The notes under the pieces were generated by a model that had not been told where the DNA came from, made no database searches, and saw only the letters and a list, made by a program, of their open reading frames with translations. A program made the position numbers and the translations under genes. Shown piece after piece: positions 27,728 to 37,288 of a stretch of DNA of 64,000 bases; position 1 is the first letter of the stretch; the number at the start of each line of letters is the position of its first letter. Source of the DNA: Streptomyces fuscichromogenes (lineage in GTDB: Bacteria; Actinomycetota; Actinomycetes; Streptomycetales; Streptomycetaceae). The stretch lies in assembly GCF_014645815.1 (NCBI RefSeq), contig NZ_BMML01000024.1, positions 124,001 to 188,000 on the forward strand. The letters are read 5' to 3'.

Positions 27728-29359
27728 TCAGCTGACCTTGATCTCGTTGTAGACGGGGACGCTGAACGGATTGAGGGCCACGTTCGACAACCGCTCGGAG
27801 TAGCCGGCGCTGCCGTTCTGGTACCAGAGCGGAATGGCGGCCATGTTGTCGCGGACGACTCCCTCGGCCTGCTGGAAGGTCGACACGGCCTTGGCGGTGT
27901 CGGTCTCGGCGTTGGCCTGGTCGACGAGTCCGTCGAAGTCCTTGTTCGACCACTTGCCGTCGTTGGAGGAGGCGTTCGTGTAGTAGAGCGGCTGGAGGAA
28001 GTTCTGGATGAGCGGGTAGTCCATCTGCCAGCCCGCGCGGAACGGCCCGGTCATCTTGTGCTGGCCGATCTGGTTCCGGAAGTCGGCGAAGGTGCCGACC
28101 GGATTCCCCACGCACGCCTTGTCGTTGCCGAGCGCGTTGTTGATGGAGTTGCACACGGCGTCCACCCACATCCTGTGCGAGCCGGTGTCGGCGTTGTACG
28201 TGATCTTGAGCTGTCCGCCGGGCAGTCCCCCGCCCTCCTGGATGAGCTTCTTGGCCTGGGCGGGGTCGTAGTCGCAGGCGCTCCCGCACAGCCCTTCCTT
28301 GAAACCGCCGTCCGCGCCGAGCACCGGCGAGGTCCAGTCGGTGGCCGGGGTGCGGGTGTTCTGGAAGATGGTGTCGGTGATCTGCTTCCGGTTGATGGCC
28401 ATGGAGAGGCCGGTGCGGACCTTCTCCGATCCGCTCTTGTTCCAGGCGCTGTCGTAATAGGGGAAGGCCAGCGTCTGGATGATGCCGGCCGGGGTGTTGA
28501 TGTAGCGGTCACCGAGGTCGCTCTTGACGTTCTTCAGCTGCGCGGCGGGAACGTCGTCGACGAGGTCCAGGTTGCCGGCGATGAGGTCGGTGTAGGCGGT
28601 GTCGTTGTCCGTGTAGACCTTGAGGGTCACTCCGCCGTTCTGCGCCTTGTCGGCGCCGGGATAGGCGTCCCACTTCTTCAGGGCCATCTGCGAGCCCTTG
28701 GTGTAGGAGTCGATGCGGTACGGCCCGTCGCCGACCGGTTGCTCCAGCCAGCCGGCGTGGTCGGTGAAGAATGACTGCGGCAGCGGGGCGAAGGCCGCGT
28801 AGCCGAGGGTGTCGGGGAAACTGGAGAACTTCTGGTTGAGCGCCACGGTGAAGGTCCTGTCATCGACGGCCTTCAGACCGGAGAGCTTGTCGGCGGTCTG
28901 TGAGCCGGTGTCCGGGTGGACCTTGTCGTAGCCCTGGATGTAGCCGAAGAAGTAGGCGTTCTTCTGGTTGTTCCTGAGGCTCGCCCCGTAGTTCCAGGCG
29001 TCGACGAACGACTTGGCGGTCACCTTCTCCCCGTTGGAGAAGGTCCAGCCGTCCTTGAGGGTGATCGTGAAGTTCTGCGAGTCGCTCGTGTCGATCTTGT
29101 CGGCGAGCATGTTCTCGGCCTTGCCGGTCTTCGGGTCGTACTTCTTCAGTCCCCGGAAGATCATGTCGAGGACCTTGCCGCCCTGGACCTCGTTGGTGTT
29201 GGACGGCTCCAGGGGGTTCTGCGGGTCGCCCCAGGAGGAGCTGAGCACGCCGCTCTCGCCTCCGCCGCCACCGCTGCTGCCGCCGCCCCCGCAGGCCGTG
29301 GCGGCGAGCGCCACCACCACCGCGCAGGCCGCCCCTCGGGCGTGCATGGCTGAACGCAT
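27728..29359 (-). CDS. Oligopeptide-binding lipoprotein (SBP family 5), cluster 1
   Basis: A 543-residue extracytoplasmic binding protein. ATG 29359 has GGAGGAGG upstream; the longer frame to 29467 has no site. A Sec lipoprotein signal peptide ends at the lipobox AATAC with Cys23, then a Gly/Ser linker. SBP_bac_5 landmarks include LKDGWTFSNGEKVTAKSFVDAW and GDGPYRIDSYTKG. It delivers peptides to the coupled permease pair. This operon order (SBP first) differs from the bldK order of its two neighbours. I recall a SCO5117-type protein at this position in S. coelicolor. Confidence 0.93.
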   Translation of the reverse strand: MRSAMHARGAACAVVVALAATACGGGGSSGGGGGESGVLSSSWGDPQNPLEPSNTNEVQGGKVLDMIFRGLKKYDPKTGKAENMLADKIDTSDSQNFTITLKDGWTFSNGEKVTAKSFVDAWNYGASLRNNQKNAYFFGYIQGYDKVHPDTGSQTADKLSGLKAVDDRTFTVALNQKFSSFPDTLGYAAFAPLPQSFFTDHAGWLEQPVGDGPYRIDSYTKGSQMALKKWDAYPGADKAQNGGVTLKVYTDNDTAYTDLIAGNLDLVDDVPAAQLKNVKSDLGDRYINTPAGIIQTLAFPYYDSAWNKSGSEKVRTGLSMAINRKQITDTIFQNTRTPATDWTSPVLGADGGFKEGLCGSACDYDPAQAKKLIQEGGGLPGGQLKITYNADTGSHRMWVDAVCNSINNALGNDKACVGNPVGTFADFRNQIGQHKMTGPFRAGWQMDYPLIQNFLQPLYYTNASSNDGKWSNKDFDGLVDQANAETDTAKAVSTFQQAEGVVRDNMAAIPLWYQNGSAGYSERLSNVALNPFSVPVYNEIKVS

Positions 29360-29399
29360 GGCGTGCCTCCTCCGTGAAGGGTGATCCGTCGACCCGCCG

Positions 29400-29458
29400 A
29401 TCGGTCGACCGATAAATGAACTGCTATCGGTCAATATCGACGAAACAGGTCGATATCG
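29400..29458. promoter_or_regulatory. Candidate operator region: palindrome plus 11-bp direct repeats
   Basis: ATCGGTCGACCGAT (29400-29413) is a perfect 14-bp palindrome. ggtcaatatcg (29429-29439) and ggtcgatatcg (29448-29458) are 10/11 identical direct repeats 19 bases apart, about two helical turns. All lie 40-100 bases upstream of the cluster 1 binding-protein start. The remaining 29459-29890 separates two divergent Opp operons, is relatively AT-rich, and shows no gene. Confidence 0.4.
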
Positions 29459-29890
29459 CTCACCCACTGCCCCGAACGGAGGCCCCCGAGGGGCCCATGA
29501 CGACCTTTAGAGGGACACGTCACCCGATTGCGCCCGACCCTCCAGAAGCCCCTCGGGGATCTTGTGAAGGCCATGCAACGGATCTCCGCGTAACGATGCC
29601 GAAACGTTGGATTGCGACCCGTCGATGTACGCATTTCGGCACCCACGCGTCCGCATAACGAACTCCTTGCCCGTTTCGCCCAGTTCGCCCGAACTAAAGC
29701 ACGGTGCGATTACGAGGCGCTACCCGCGTAGCTACGGAACGGTCAAGCCCAGGCAAAGAAAGTAAAGAGACTCCCAAGTCGCCCGAGAATTTATTGACCT
29801 TGAATGAATTGCGTTGAAAAAGTCCGGCGTAGCCCGTAGGGGAGTGTGCCCTTGCGGAGTCATCAGACCCTCCCTTGGGCCAGGAGCACC

Positions 29891-30919
29891 ATGACCCCCC
29901 CAACTCCATCCGCGGCTGCCCCGCTCGAGGTGACCGACGAGACCGAGAAGAAGTCGATCACTTCGGACGGCTCGAAGGGCAGCGAGAGCAGGTCGCCCGG
30001 ACAGCTCGCGTGGCGCCGCTTCAAGCGGGACCGCACGGGCGTCATATCGGCGATCATCGTGATCTTCTTCTTCGTGATCGCGCTGGCCGCTCCGCTCATC
30101 GCCAAGCTGTACGGGAAGGACCCCTACACGACGTACGGGCTGAACACGCCCGGCCTGCTCGGGGACAACGGCTTCCCGGTCAGGCCCAACGGCGGCATGA
30201 GCCCGGACTTCTGGTTCGGCATCGACCCGCAGCTCGGCCGTGACGTCTTCACCTTCCTGCTCTACGCGATCCGCAACTCCCTGCTGATCTCCGTCGCCAT
30301 CACGCTCTTCGTCGTGGTCCTCGGTGTGGTGGTCGGTGTGACCGCCGGTTACATGGGCGGCAAGACGGACTGGTTCTTCGGCCGGGTCATCGACATCCTG
30401 CTCGCCTTCCCGCAGCAGCTGTTCTTCGTGGCCTTCACCCCCGTGGTCGTCTCCCTGTTCGTGCCGGACAACGAGAACACCCCGACCTGGCTCGTCGTCG
30501 TCTGCCTCGTCGGCCTCCTGACGGCCTTCGGCTGGGCCTCCATCGCCCGACTGCTGCGCGGTCAGGTACTGGCGCTGCGCGAACGCGAGTTCGTCGAGGC
30601 CGCCAAGGTCACGGGTGCGTCTCCCGCGCGGATCATCTTCAAGGAACTGCTGCCCAACCTGTGGACACCGATCTTGATCCAGGGGACTCTGACCCTCCCG
30701 GCGATGGTCACCACGGAGGCAGGTCTCGCGTTCCTCGGTGTCGGTCTTCAGGACCCGACGCCCGACTGGGGCGTCATGATCGGATACGCCGCCAAGTTCT
30801 ACCAGGACGACATCACCTTCCTGCTCTTCCCGGGCGTGGCCATGGTGATCTTCGTGTTGGCGTTCAACCTTCTCGGTGACTCGATGCGTGACGCGCTCGA
30901 CCCGAAGACCAAGCGCTGA
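29891..30919 (+). CDS. bldK-type peptide importer permease (BldKA-like), cluster 2
   Basis: A 342-residue OppC-type permease with AGGAG before ATG 29891. A ~55-residue hydrophilic N-terminus leads to KRDRTGVISAIIVIFFFVIA (OppC_N helix), five further helices, and an EAA loop (EAAKVTGASPARIIFKELLPN). It resembles the permease at 47052-48086 closely in length, domain order and wording (SPGQLAWRRFKRDRTGVIS against SPGQLMWIRFKRDRTGVIS). First gene of a five-gene plus-strand operon that is a paralogue of the presumed bldK operon. Confidence 0.92.
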   Translation: MTPPTPSAAAPLEVTDETEKKSITSDGSKGSESRSPGQLAWRRFKRDRTGVISAIIVIFFFVIALAAPLIAKLYGKDPYTTYGLNTPGLLGDNGFPVRPNGGMSPDFWFGIDPQLGRDVFTFLLYAIRNSLLISVAITLFVVVLGVVVGVTAGYMGGKTDWFFGRVIDILLAFPQQLFFVAFTPVVVSLFVPDNENTPTWLVVVCLVGLLTAFGWASIARLLRGQVLALREREFVEAAKVTGASPARIIFKELLPNLWTPILIQGTLTLPAMVTTEAGLAFLGVGLQDPTPDWGVMIGYAAKFYQDDITFLLFPGVAMVIFVLAFNLLGDSMRDALDPKTKR

Positions 30920-30996
30920 TCTCCGGCTTCTTCAGGACCACGGCAAAGGCGCCGGGTGCCGGATTTCTCTCATCAACCCACTCAAGGCAGGATGCG

Positions 30997-32760
30997 ATGT
31001 CTTTCTCGCGCAGAAACTTCCTGATAGCCACCGGTGTCGCCGCCGCGGCGGGCTCCGTGCTGACCGCGTGCAGCAGCGGTGACTCCAGCGGTGGCTCCAG
31101 CGGGGGCAAGCAGGAGGCCGCCAAGGCCCAGACCACCACGGTCAAGATCGGCACGGCGGAGGACTCCAAGGGCCCGGCTCCCGAGGTCTCCGGCGCGAAG
31201 AAGGGCGGCAAGGTCTACCTTCTGAACGACGACGACTTCTCGCACCTGGACCCGCAGCGCGTCTACTACGCCTGGAACTCCCTCGCGGTCGTCGTCATCA
31301 ACCGCGCCCTGACCGGTTACAAGGTCGCGGACGACGGTTCCCAGACCCTGGTCGGCGACCTCGCCACCGACACGGGCACGATGAAGGACGGCGGCAAGAC
31401 CTGGTCCTTCACCCTGAAGGACGGCGTCAAGTGGGAGGACGGCTCCGACGTCACCGTCGATGACGTCCGCCACGGTTTCGAGCGTGCCTTCGCCAGCTAC
31501 ATCACCGAGGGCGCCATGTACGTCCAGTCGTGGCTGACGGGCTCCACCGACTACCGCAAGTCCTACTCGGGTCCGTACTCGGGCAAGCACCTGAAGTCGA
31601 TCACGACGAGCGGGAAGACCATCACCTTCCACCTCTCCGAGGCTCGCCCCGACTTCAACTACGTCGTCGCGATGCAGTCGTACGCGCCGACCCCGGTCAA
31701 GCACGACACCAAGCAGAACTACGACAAGAAGCCGTTCTCGAACGGCCCCTACAAGGTCAAGTCGCACGACACGGACAAGTCGATGGTGCTCGTCCGCAAC
31801 GAGCACTGGGACGCGAGCACGGACCCGATCCGCAACGCCTACCCGGACGAGTTCGACTTCTCCTTCGGCATCGAGCAGCTCACGGCGATCGACCGGCTGC
31901 TGGCCGACTCCGGCAACGACCAGTACGCCGTCTCGTGGCGCACCATCCCGCAGGAGCGCGTCCAGAAGGCCCAGTCCGAGGCCAAGGACCGCATCTTCCA
32001 GGGTCTGAGCAGCGGCGTCAGCGTCTACTGGATCAACACCACCCGGGTCGACGACAAGGACGTCCGCGAGGCCATCATCAAGGCCTGGCCGACCGCCGCG
32101 ATCCGTCAGCTCCAGGGTGGCTCGGTCCGCGGTGACTACGCGACCGGCATCATGAGCCCGCTCGTCGCCGGCTACAAGTCGCAGGACGTCTGGGGCAAGC
32201 TGAAGAACCCGGCGGGCGACCCGGCGGCCGCGAAGAAGATCCTGCAGAAGGCCGGCAAGACCGGCGCCAAGATCGTCTACGCGTACCAGCAGGACCCGAC
32301 CCAGGCGAAGATCAAGGTCGTCGTGGAGAACGCCCTCAAGGCGGCCGGCTTCGACGTCGTCTCCAAGGGCATCGACTCCACCACCTGGTACGACCAGACC
32401 GGCAAGGTCGCCAACCCGTACGACATCTACTGGGGTGGCTGGTCCTCCGACTGGCCGACCGGTTACTCGGTCTTCCAGCCGCTGTTCGACAGCAAGGCGA
32501 TCGCCGACGGCGGCTCGAACTACTCGCACCTCAAGGACCCGGCTGTCGACGCCGCCATCAAGGCTGCCACCGCCGAGACCGACAACGACAAGGCGAACGC
32601 CATGTGGGCCGCCCTGGACAAGCAGGTCACCGAGGACGCCGCGTTCATCCCGGACGTCTACATGCGCCGTCTGTACCTGCACGGTTCCAAGCTCGGGAAC
32701 GTGAAGATGGACCCGAACTTCGACGGCTGCATGCTCTACAAGCTGTACGTCAAGGCCTGA
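30997..32760 (+). CDS. Peptide-binding lipoprotein with twin-arginine signal (BldKB-like), cluster 2
   Basis: A 587-residue SBP family 5 lipoprotein. The signal peptide SRRNFLIATGVAAAAG carries a twin-arginine (Tat) motif followed by the lipobox LTAC with Cys25, so it is probably exported folded and lipidated. SBP landmarks: GGKTWSFTLKDGVKWEDGSDV, NGPYKVKSH. It aligns with the presumed BldKB (45153-46964) over its length but by eye is only about 45% identical, far less than the ATPases. The two importers therefore probably bind different peptides. A GC hairpin follows its stop codon. Confidence 0.92.
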   Translation: MSFSRRNFLIATGVAAAAGSVLTACSSGDSSGGSSGGKQEAAKAQTTTVKIGTAEDSKGPAPEVSGAKKGGKVYLLNDDDFSHLDPQRVYYAWNSLAVVVINRALTGYKVADDGSQTLVGDLATDTGTMKDGGKTWSFTLKDGVKWEDGSDVTVDDVRHGFERAFASYITEGAMYVQSWLTGSTDYRKSYSGPYSGKHLKSITTSGKTITFHLSEARPDFNYVVAMQSYAPTPVKHDTKQNYDKKPFSNGPYKVKSHDTDKSMVLVRNEHWDASTDPIRNAYPDEFDFSFGIEQLTAIDRLLADSGNDQYAVSWRTIPQERVQKAQSEAKDRIFQGLSSGVSVYWINTTRVDDKDVREAIIKAWPTAAIRQLQGGSVRGDYATGIMSPLVAGYKSQDVWGKLKNPAGDPAAAKKILQKAGKTGAKIVYAYQQDPTQAKIKVVVENALKAAGFDVVSKGIDSTTWYDQTGKVANPYDIYWGGWSSDWPTGYSVFQPLFDSKAIADGGSNYSHLKDPAVDAAIKAATAETDNDKANAMWAALDKQVTEDAAFIPDVYMRRLYLHGSKLGNVKMDPNFDGCMLYKLYVKA

Positions 32761-32774
32761 TCCATCACCTGAGA

Positions 32775-32801
32775 GGTGGGGCGGTCACCGGCCGCCCCAC
32801 C
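32775..32801 (+). terminator. Intercistronic hairpin after the binding-protein gene, cluster 2
   Basis: Perfect 10-bp arms ggtggggcgg (32775-32784) and ccgccccacc (32792-32801) with a 7-base loop lie 14 bases past the binding-protein stop and 80 bases before the permease. There is no U tract. It probably acts as a partial terminator or mRNA stabiliser that raises binding protein over permease. Confidence 0.6.
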
Positions 32802-32880
32802 CTCGGCTCGTCCACCGGACCTCCGGTCACCCCGGCACGGCCCGATCCGCACGACGGCCCTCCCAGGAAAGCCACTCCCC

Positions 32881-33861
32881 ATGTTTCGCTTCCTCGTCCG
32901 CCGAGTCCTCGGCGCCGTGATCACGCTGTTCATCATCAGCGCGATCACCTTCATGCTCTTCTATGCGGTGCCTCGTGACCCGGCGCGGATGGCGTGCGGC
33001 AAGCTCTGCACGCCGGAGACGCTCCAGCTGATCCGCCACAACATGGGAATCGACGAGGCCCTGCCGGTCCAGTACTGGCACTGGATCACGGGCATCTTCC
33101 TGGGGCGCGAATACCCGGGCTTCGGGCACTGCAACGCCCCGTGCCTGGGCTACTCCTTCGTCAACCGCGAGCCCGTGCTCTCCACGATCGCGGACCGCTT
33201 CCCGACGACGGTCTCGCTCGCTCTCGGCTCCGCCGTGGTGTTCCTCATCTTCGGTATCGGCGCCGGCATGCTCGCCGCGGTCAAGCAGGGCAAGGCTCTC
33301 GACAAGATCGCCAGCAGCGCGTCCCTGATCGCCTCGTCGATGCAGATCTACTTCGTCGGCCCGCTGGCCCTGTACTTCCTCGTGTACCAGTTCCACATCC
33401 TCGACCAGCCGTCGTACAACGGCTTCCTCGACGACCCGCTCTCCTGGGCCAACGGTCTCCTGGTGCCGTGGCTGGTGCTGGCCCTGATCTGGACCGCCAA
33501 CTACACGCGTATGACGCGCTCCCAGCTGGTCGAGACACTCACCGAGGACTACGTGCGCACCGCCCGGGCCAAGGGCATGTCGCGGCGCAACGTCTTCTTC
33601 CGCTTCGCCTGGCGCGGCGCGATGGCCCCGATCATCACGATCTTCGGCATCGACCTGGGCACGCTGCTCGGCGGCGCGATGATCACCGAGTACACCTTCA
33701 GCCTCCAGGGCATCGGCCTGCTGTCCGTGAAGTCGGTACAGACCAACGACCTGCCCATGCTGCTCGGCATCATGGTGATCACGTCGTCCTTCGTGGTGAT
33801 CGCCAACATCGTGGTGGACGCCATCTACGGCCTCATCGACCCGCGTATCCGGCTCGCCTGA
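32881..33861 (+). CDS. bldK-type peptide importer permease (BldKC-like), cluster 2
   Basis: A 326-residue OppB-type permease. ATG 32881 is chosen for AGGAAAG upstream; 35 extra codons in the longer frame are Pro/Arg-rich. First helix FRFLVRRVLGAVITLFIISA, then a periplasmic loop with paired cysteines (MACGKLCTP; CNAPC), five further helices and the EAA loop (RTARAKGMSRRNVFFRFAWRG). Same length as its paralogue at 44079-45059, which shares the cysteine pairs and the loop. Confidence 0.92.
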   Translation: MFRFLVRRVLGAVITLFIISAITFMLFYAVPRDPARMACGKLCTPETLQLIRHNMGIDEALPVQYWHWITGIFLGREYPGFGHCNAPCLGYSFVNREPVLSTIADRFPTTVSLALGSAVVFLIFGIGAGMLAAVKQGKALDKIASSASLIASSMQIYFVGPLALYFLVYQFHILDQPSYNGFLDDPLSWANGLLVPWLVLALIWTANYTRMTRSQLVETLTEDYVRTARAKGMSRRNVFFRFAWRGAMAPIITIFGIDLGTLLGGAMITEYTFSLQGIGLLSVKSVQTNDLPMLLGIMVITSSFVVIANIVVDAIYGLIDPRIRLA

Positions 33862-33912
33862 CGCCGCCCGCCCCTACCAGCTACCCCGCATCACCCCCTC
33901 TGGAGCGTCCCC

Positions 33913-34950
33913 GTGACGAGCACCGATCAGCAGCCCTTCCTGTCCGTCAAGGACCTGAAGGTGCACTTCTCGACCGAGGACGGCGTCGTCAAGGCCGTCG
34001 ACGGCCTCTCCTTCGACCTCATGCGCGGCAAGACGCTGGGCATCGTGGGTGAGTCGGGGTCCGGCAAGTCGGTCACCAACCTGACCATCCTGGGCCTGCA
34101 CAACCCGGACAGCACCTCGGTCGAGGGCTCCATCGAGCTGGACGGCCAGGAGCTGAACGGCGCCCCGGAGAAGACGCTGGAGCACCTCCGCGGCAACAAG
34201 ATGGCGATGATCTTCCAGGACGCCCTGGCCTCGCTGTCGCCGTACCACACCATCGGCGCGCAGATCGGCGAGGTGTACCGCAAGCACAAGGGCGCCTCCA
34301 AGAAGGAGGCCCGGGAGCGGGCCGTCGAGATGCTCCGGCGGGTCGGTATCCCGCAGCCGGAGAGCCGGGTGGACAACTACCCGCACGAGTTCTCCGGCGG
34401 TATGCGCCAGCGCGCGATGATCGCCATGGCCCTGGTCTGCGACCCCGAGCTGCTGATCGCCGACGAGCCGACCACCGCGCTCGACGTGACGGTCCAGGCC
34501 CAGATCATGGACCTGCTCAAGGACCTCCAGCGGGAGTTCGGCACCGCGATCATCTTCATCACCCACGACCTGGGCGTGATCGCCGACATCGCCGACGAGG
34601 TCCTGGTCATGTACGGCGGCCGGTGCGTGGAGCGCGGCACGAAGAAAGAGGTGCTGAGCAGCCCGCGGCACCCGTACACGTGGGGCCTGCTGAGCTCCAT
34701 GCCGAGCCTGGACGGCCCGGTGGACGTCCCGCTCAACCCGATCCCCGGTTCCCCGCCCTCGCTCCTCAACCCGCCCTCCGGCTGCCGTTTCCACCCGCGC
34801 TGCGCCTTCGCCGAGAAGGTCGACGGCAACCGGTGTGCCAAGGAGAGCCCGGTCCTGGAGATCACGAACGGCCGGGGCAGTGCCTGCCATCTGACCGACG
34901 AGCAGCGGACCGAGTACCTCGCCGACCTGACCGCGGCCAAGCACCACTGA
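33913..34950 (+). CDS. bldK-type importer ATP-binding protein (BldKD-like), cluster 2
   Basis: A 345-residue OppD-type ATPase starting at GTG 33913 with TGGAG upstream. Walker A GESGSGKSV, signature FSGGMRQRAMIA, Walker B LLIADEPTTALD, switch ITHDLGVIAD. The C-terminal domain has GCRFHPRCAF and a later cysteine. It closely resembles the ATPase at 42993-44057 in the paralogous operon, and presumably forms a heterodimer with the next gene product. Confidence 0.93.
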   Translation: MTSTDQQPFLSVKDLKVHFSTEDGVVKAVDGLSFDLMRGKTLGIVGESGSGKSVTNLTILGLHNPDSTSVEGSIELDGQELNGAPEKTLEHLRGNKMAMIFQDALASLSPYHTIGAQIGEVYRKHKGASKKEARERAVEMLRRVGIPQPESRVDNYPHEFSGGMRQRAMIAMALVCDPELLIADEPTTALDVTVQAQIMDLLKDLQREFGTAIIFITHDLGVIADIADEVLVMYGGRCVERGTKKEVLSSPRHPYTWGLLSSMPSLDGPVDVPLNPIPGSPPSLLNPPSGCRFHPRCAFAEKVDGNRCAKESPVLEITNGRGSACHLTDEQRTEYLADLTAAKHH

Positions 34951-34976
34951 CGTACAAGAGACGGGATTTCACCACC

Positions 34977-36020
34977 ATGAGCAGCACCACTCCCCTCCTG
35001 GACGTCTCCGGGCTGACCAAACACTTCCCGATCAAGGGCGGCTTCCCGATCCGGCGCACGGTCGGCGCGGTCCAGGCCGTCGACGGCCTGGACTTCCAGG
35101 TCGCCGAGGGCGAGAGCCTGGGCCTGGTCGGCGAGTCCGGCTGCGGCAAGTCGACGACCGGCCGGCTGATCACCCGCCTGCTGGAACCGACCGCCGGCAA
35201 GGTCAGCTACCGCGGCCAGGACATCACGCACGCCAGCCGCAAGGAACTGGCGCCGATCCGGTCCGAGATCCAGATGATCTTCCAGGACCCGTACGCCTCG
35301 CTGAACCCCCGGCACACGGTCGGCAAGATCATCTCCGGCCCGATGGAGATCAACGACGTCAACCCGCCCGGCGGCCGCGAGAACCGCGTGCGCGAACTGC
35401 TGGAGATCGTCGGCCTGAACCCGGAGCACTACAACCGGTTCCCGCACGAGTTCTCCGGCGGCCAGCGCCAGCGCATCGGCGTGGCCCGCGCCCTGGCCCT
35501 GGAACCGAAGCTGATCGTCGCCGACGAGCCGGTCTCGGCCCTGGACGTCTCCATCCAGGCCCAGGTCGTGAACCTGCTGCAGAAGGTCCAGAAGGAACTG
35601 GGCATCGCGTTCGTGTTCATCGCCCACGACCTCGCGATCGTGCGGCACTTCTCACAGCGCGTCGCGGTCATGTACCTGGGTAAGATCGTCGAGATCGCCG
35701 ACCGCGAGGACCTGTACGACAACCCGCGCCACCCCTATACGCGGGCCCTGCTGTCCGCCGTGCCCGAGGCGACGGTGGACGCGGCGCCGCGCGAGCGGAT
35801 CCGCCTCGTCGGGGACGTGCCGTCACCGATCAACCCGCCGTCCGGCTGCCGCTTCCGCACCCGTTGCTGGAAGGCGACCGAGAAGTGCGCGACGGAGGCC
35901 CCGCCGCTGGTCCAGGCCGACGGCAACAAGCCCGGCCACCTGACCGCCTGCCACTACCCCGAGATGCGGGACACGGTTCCCGCCCCGCGCCTCTCCAAGG
36001 ACCCCGAGGCAGCGGCCTGA
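34977..36020 (+). CDS. bldK-type importer ATP-binding protein (BldKE-like), cluster 2
   Basis: A 347-residue OppF-type ATPase. Walker A GESGCGKST, signature FSGGQRQRIGVA, Walker B LIVADEPVSALD, switch IAHDLAIV, C-terminal GCRFRTRCWKATEKC. The ribosome site before ATG 34977 is weak. Its DNA is nearly identical over long stretches to the inverted copy at 41863-42975: bases 35439-35566 match the complement of 42347-42474 without a difference. That implies recent duplication or ongoing gene conversion. A strong terminator follows at 36108. Confidence 0.93.
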   Translation: MSSTTPLLDVSGLTKHFPIKGGFPIRRTVGAVQAVDGLDFQVAEGESLGLVGESGCGKSTTGRLITRLLEPTAGKVSYRGQDITHASRKELAPIRSEIQMIFQDPYASLNPRHTVGKIISGPMEINDVNPPGGRENRVRELLEIVGLNPEHYNRFPHEFSGGQRQRIGVARALALEPKLIVADEPVSALDVSIQAQVVNLLQKVQKELGIAFVFIAHDLAIVRHFSQRVAVMYLGKIVEIADREDLYDNPRHPYTRALLSAVPEATVDAAPRERIRLVGDVPSPINPPSGCRFRTRCWKATEKCATEAPPLVQADGNKPGHLTACHYPEMRDTVPAPRLSKDPEAAA

Positions 36021-36107
36021 CACACCCCTTTCCGTCAGCCGCCGCCCGCGGACGGACTTTCACCGGCCCATTGACCCGAGCCCTGAACGTCCGCTCCAGG
36101 GGAGCAG

Positions 36108-36135
36108 GGGCCCGCACCTTCCCGGGTGCGGGCCC
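36108..36135 (+). terminator. Hairpin terminator of the cluster 2 operon
   Basis: Perfect 11-bp arms gggcccgcacc (36108-36118) and ggtgcgggccc (36125-36135) with a 6-base loop are followed by ttctcttg. They lie 88 bases after the last ATPase stop. The region 36136-36343 to the convergent Rpn-like gene shows nothing further. Confidence 0.8.
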
Positions 36136-36343
36136 TTCTCTTGCCGGCGCTCACCCGCGCACGAACATCGGCAGCAACCGAGATGCCGCGCCGTTCCAAG
36201 ACGTTCACGACCATCTGGTGACGCTCCCGAAGGCGCCCCTGTCAGGATCCTGCTTCCCAGCCCTCGCTCTGGGCCTCTCGCCCGCTCGCCTTCCCGTGTG
36301 GCAGTGAGTCATGTCAGGGCTGAGAGGCAGGCGGCCCCGATGC

Positions 36344-37288
36344 TCACTCTCCGGCGAACAGCTCCGCAGCATCCGCAACGTGCATCGCACGCTGGGCCCA
36401 GGCCTCAAGCTGGTCCGGGTCCGTACAGGCCCTCACCCGCTCGCGAACGCTGAAGCCGACCGAAATGCCACGCCACTGCAAGATCAGGAGAACCGCCTCG
36501 GCCTTGGCCTCGACCCGCCCTTCCGCACGACCTTCCTGACGACCTTCCTGACGACCTTCCTCGCGACCTTCCTCACGACCTTCCTCGCGACCTTCCTCAC
36601 GCACCTGTTCCGCGAGCGGGTGCCGCCAGAAGTACTGGATCGCCGTCATCAGGTCCCTCCACATCTGCTTCGCCCGGGGATCGACCAGGCACGAATCGAC
36701 GAACTGCACGAGGATCGCGGCGCTGTCCGCATCGATGGTCTTCAAGGCGGCCGCCAGCGATTCCAGTATGGCCGCAGCGTTCGGCCCTCGCCCGTGTGTC
36801 ATGGCCGACAGCACCGCAAGAGGTACGTCCGCCTCCGCCTGCCGCTCGTCCGCGATCACCGGAACGTTGTCCGGGCCCAGCACCAGGGGCCGCACCGTCA
36901 ACGACTCCCACCCCGGGATTCCGAGCCGAATCGGTTCCGATGCCCACTTCGCCGTCGTCCTGCTCTGCGTGATCACGATCAGTACCGGTTCACACCGGTA
37001 CTTCTCGTAGAGATACGACAGGTAGTAGGGCCAGCTCCCCCGCTTCCGCCCGTCCATCTTCCCCTGCGACTCCACAACCAGGAGATACGTCCCCTCCTCC
37101 GTCTCCGCCCGCAGCAACGTGTCCACCCGACGCTCGACCGGTTCGACCTCCGTCAGGTCCACGTTCAGCGCCACGACCTCCCGAGGCTCCGGAAACGGCA
37201 GACACAGCACCTTCCGTAAGGCCCTGGTCAGCAGCGCCGGATCCTTCTGGAAGATCCGATGCAACGCCTCATGCGACGACCCCACCAT
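36344..37288 (-). CDS. Rpn-like PD-(D/E)XK nuclease with REEG repeats and a TTA codon
   Basis: A 314-residue protein of the transposase_31/Rpn nuclease-like class. The core reads RVDTLLRAETEEGTYLLVVESQGKMD, with Asp and Glu-Ser-Gln in the places of a PD-(D/E)XK centre (Gln for Lys, as in some family members). A helical region follows, then a charged tail of REEG/RQEG/RAEG repeats. ATG 37288 has GGAGG seven bases upstream and shares one base with the stop of the preceding ATPase gene, so the two are coupled. Leu24 is TTA (37219..37217), implying bldA dependence. Rpn proteins are linked to recombination-promoting DNA cleavage or defence; the role here is unknown. Confidence 0.78.
   Translation of the reverse strand: MVGSSHEALHRIFQKDPALLTRALRKVLCLPFPEPREVVALNVDLTEVEPVERRVDTLLRAETEEGTYLLVVESQGKMDGRKRGSWPYYLSYLYEKYRCEPVLIVITQSRTTAKWASEPIRLGIPGWESLTVRPLVLGPDNVPVIADERQAEADVPLAVLSAMTHGRGPNAAAILESLAAALKTIDADSAAILVQFVDSCLVDPRAKQMWRDLMTAIQYFWRHPLAEQVREEGREEGREEGREEGRQEGRQEGRAEGRVEAKAEAVLLILQWRGISVGFSVRERVRACTDPDQLEAWAQRAMHVADAAELFAGE
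36527..36598. repeat. 12-bp tandem repeat within the Rpn-like gene
   Basis: Six head-to-tail copies of acgaccttcct(g/c), with two copies starting gc, encode the Arg-Glu-Glu-Gly and related repeats of the C-terminal tail. Copy number should vary between strains by slippage. It is coding, not a CRISPR or intergenic array. Confidence 0.85.

Noticed and set aside
36527..36598. Short regular repeats considered as a CRISPR-like array
   Set aside because: Units are contiguous 12-mers without spacers and encode the REEG tail of the Rpn-like protein.
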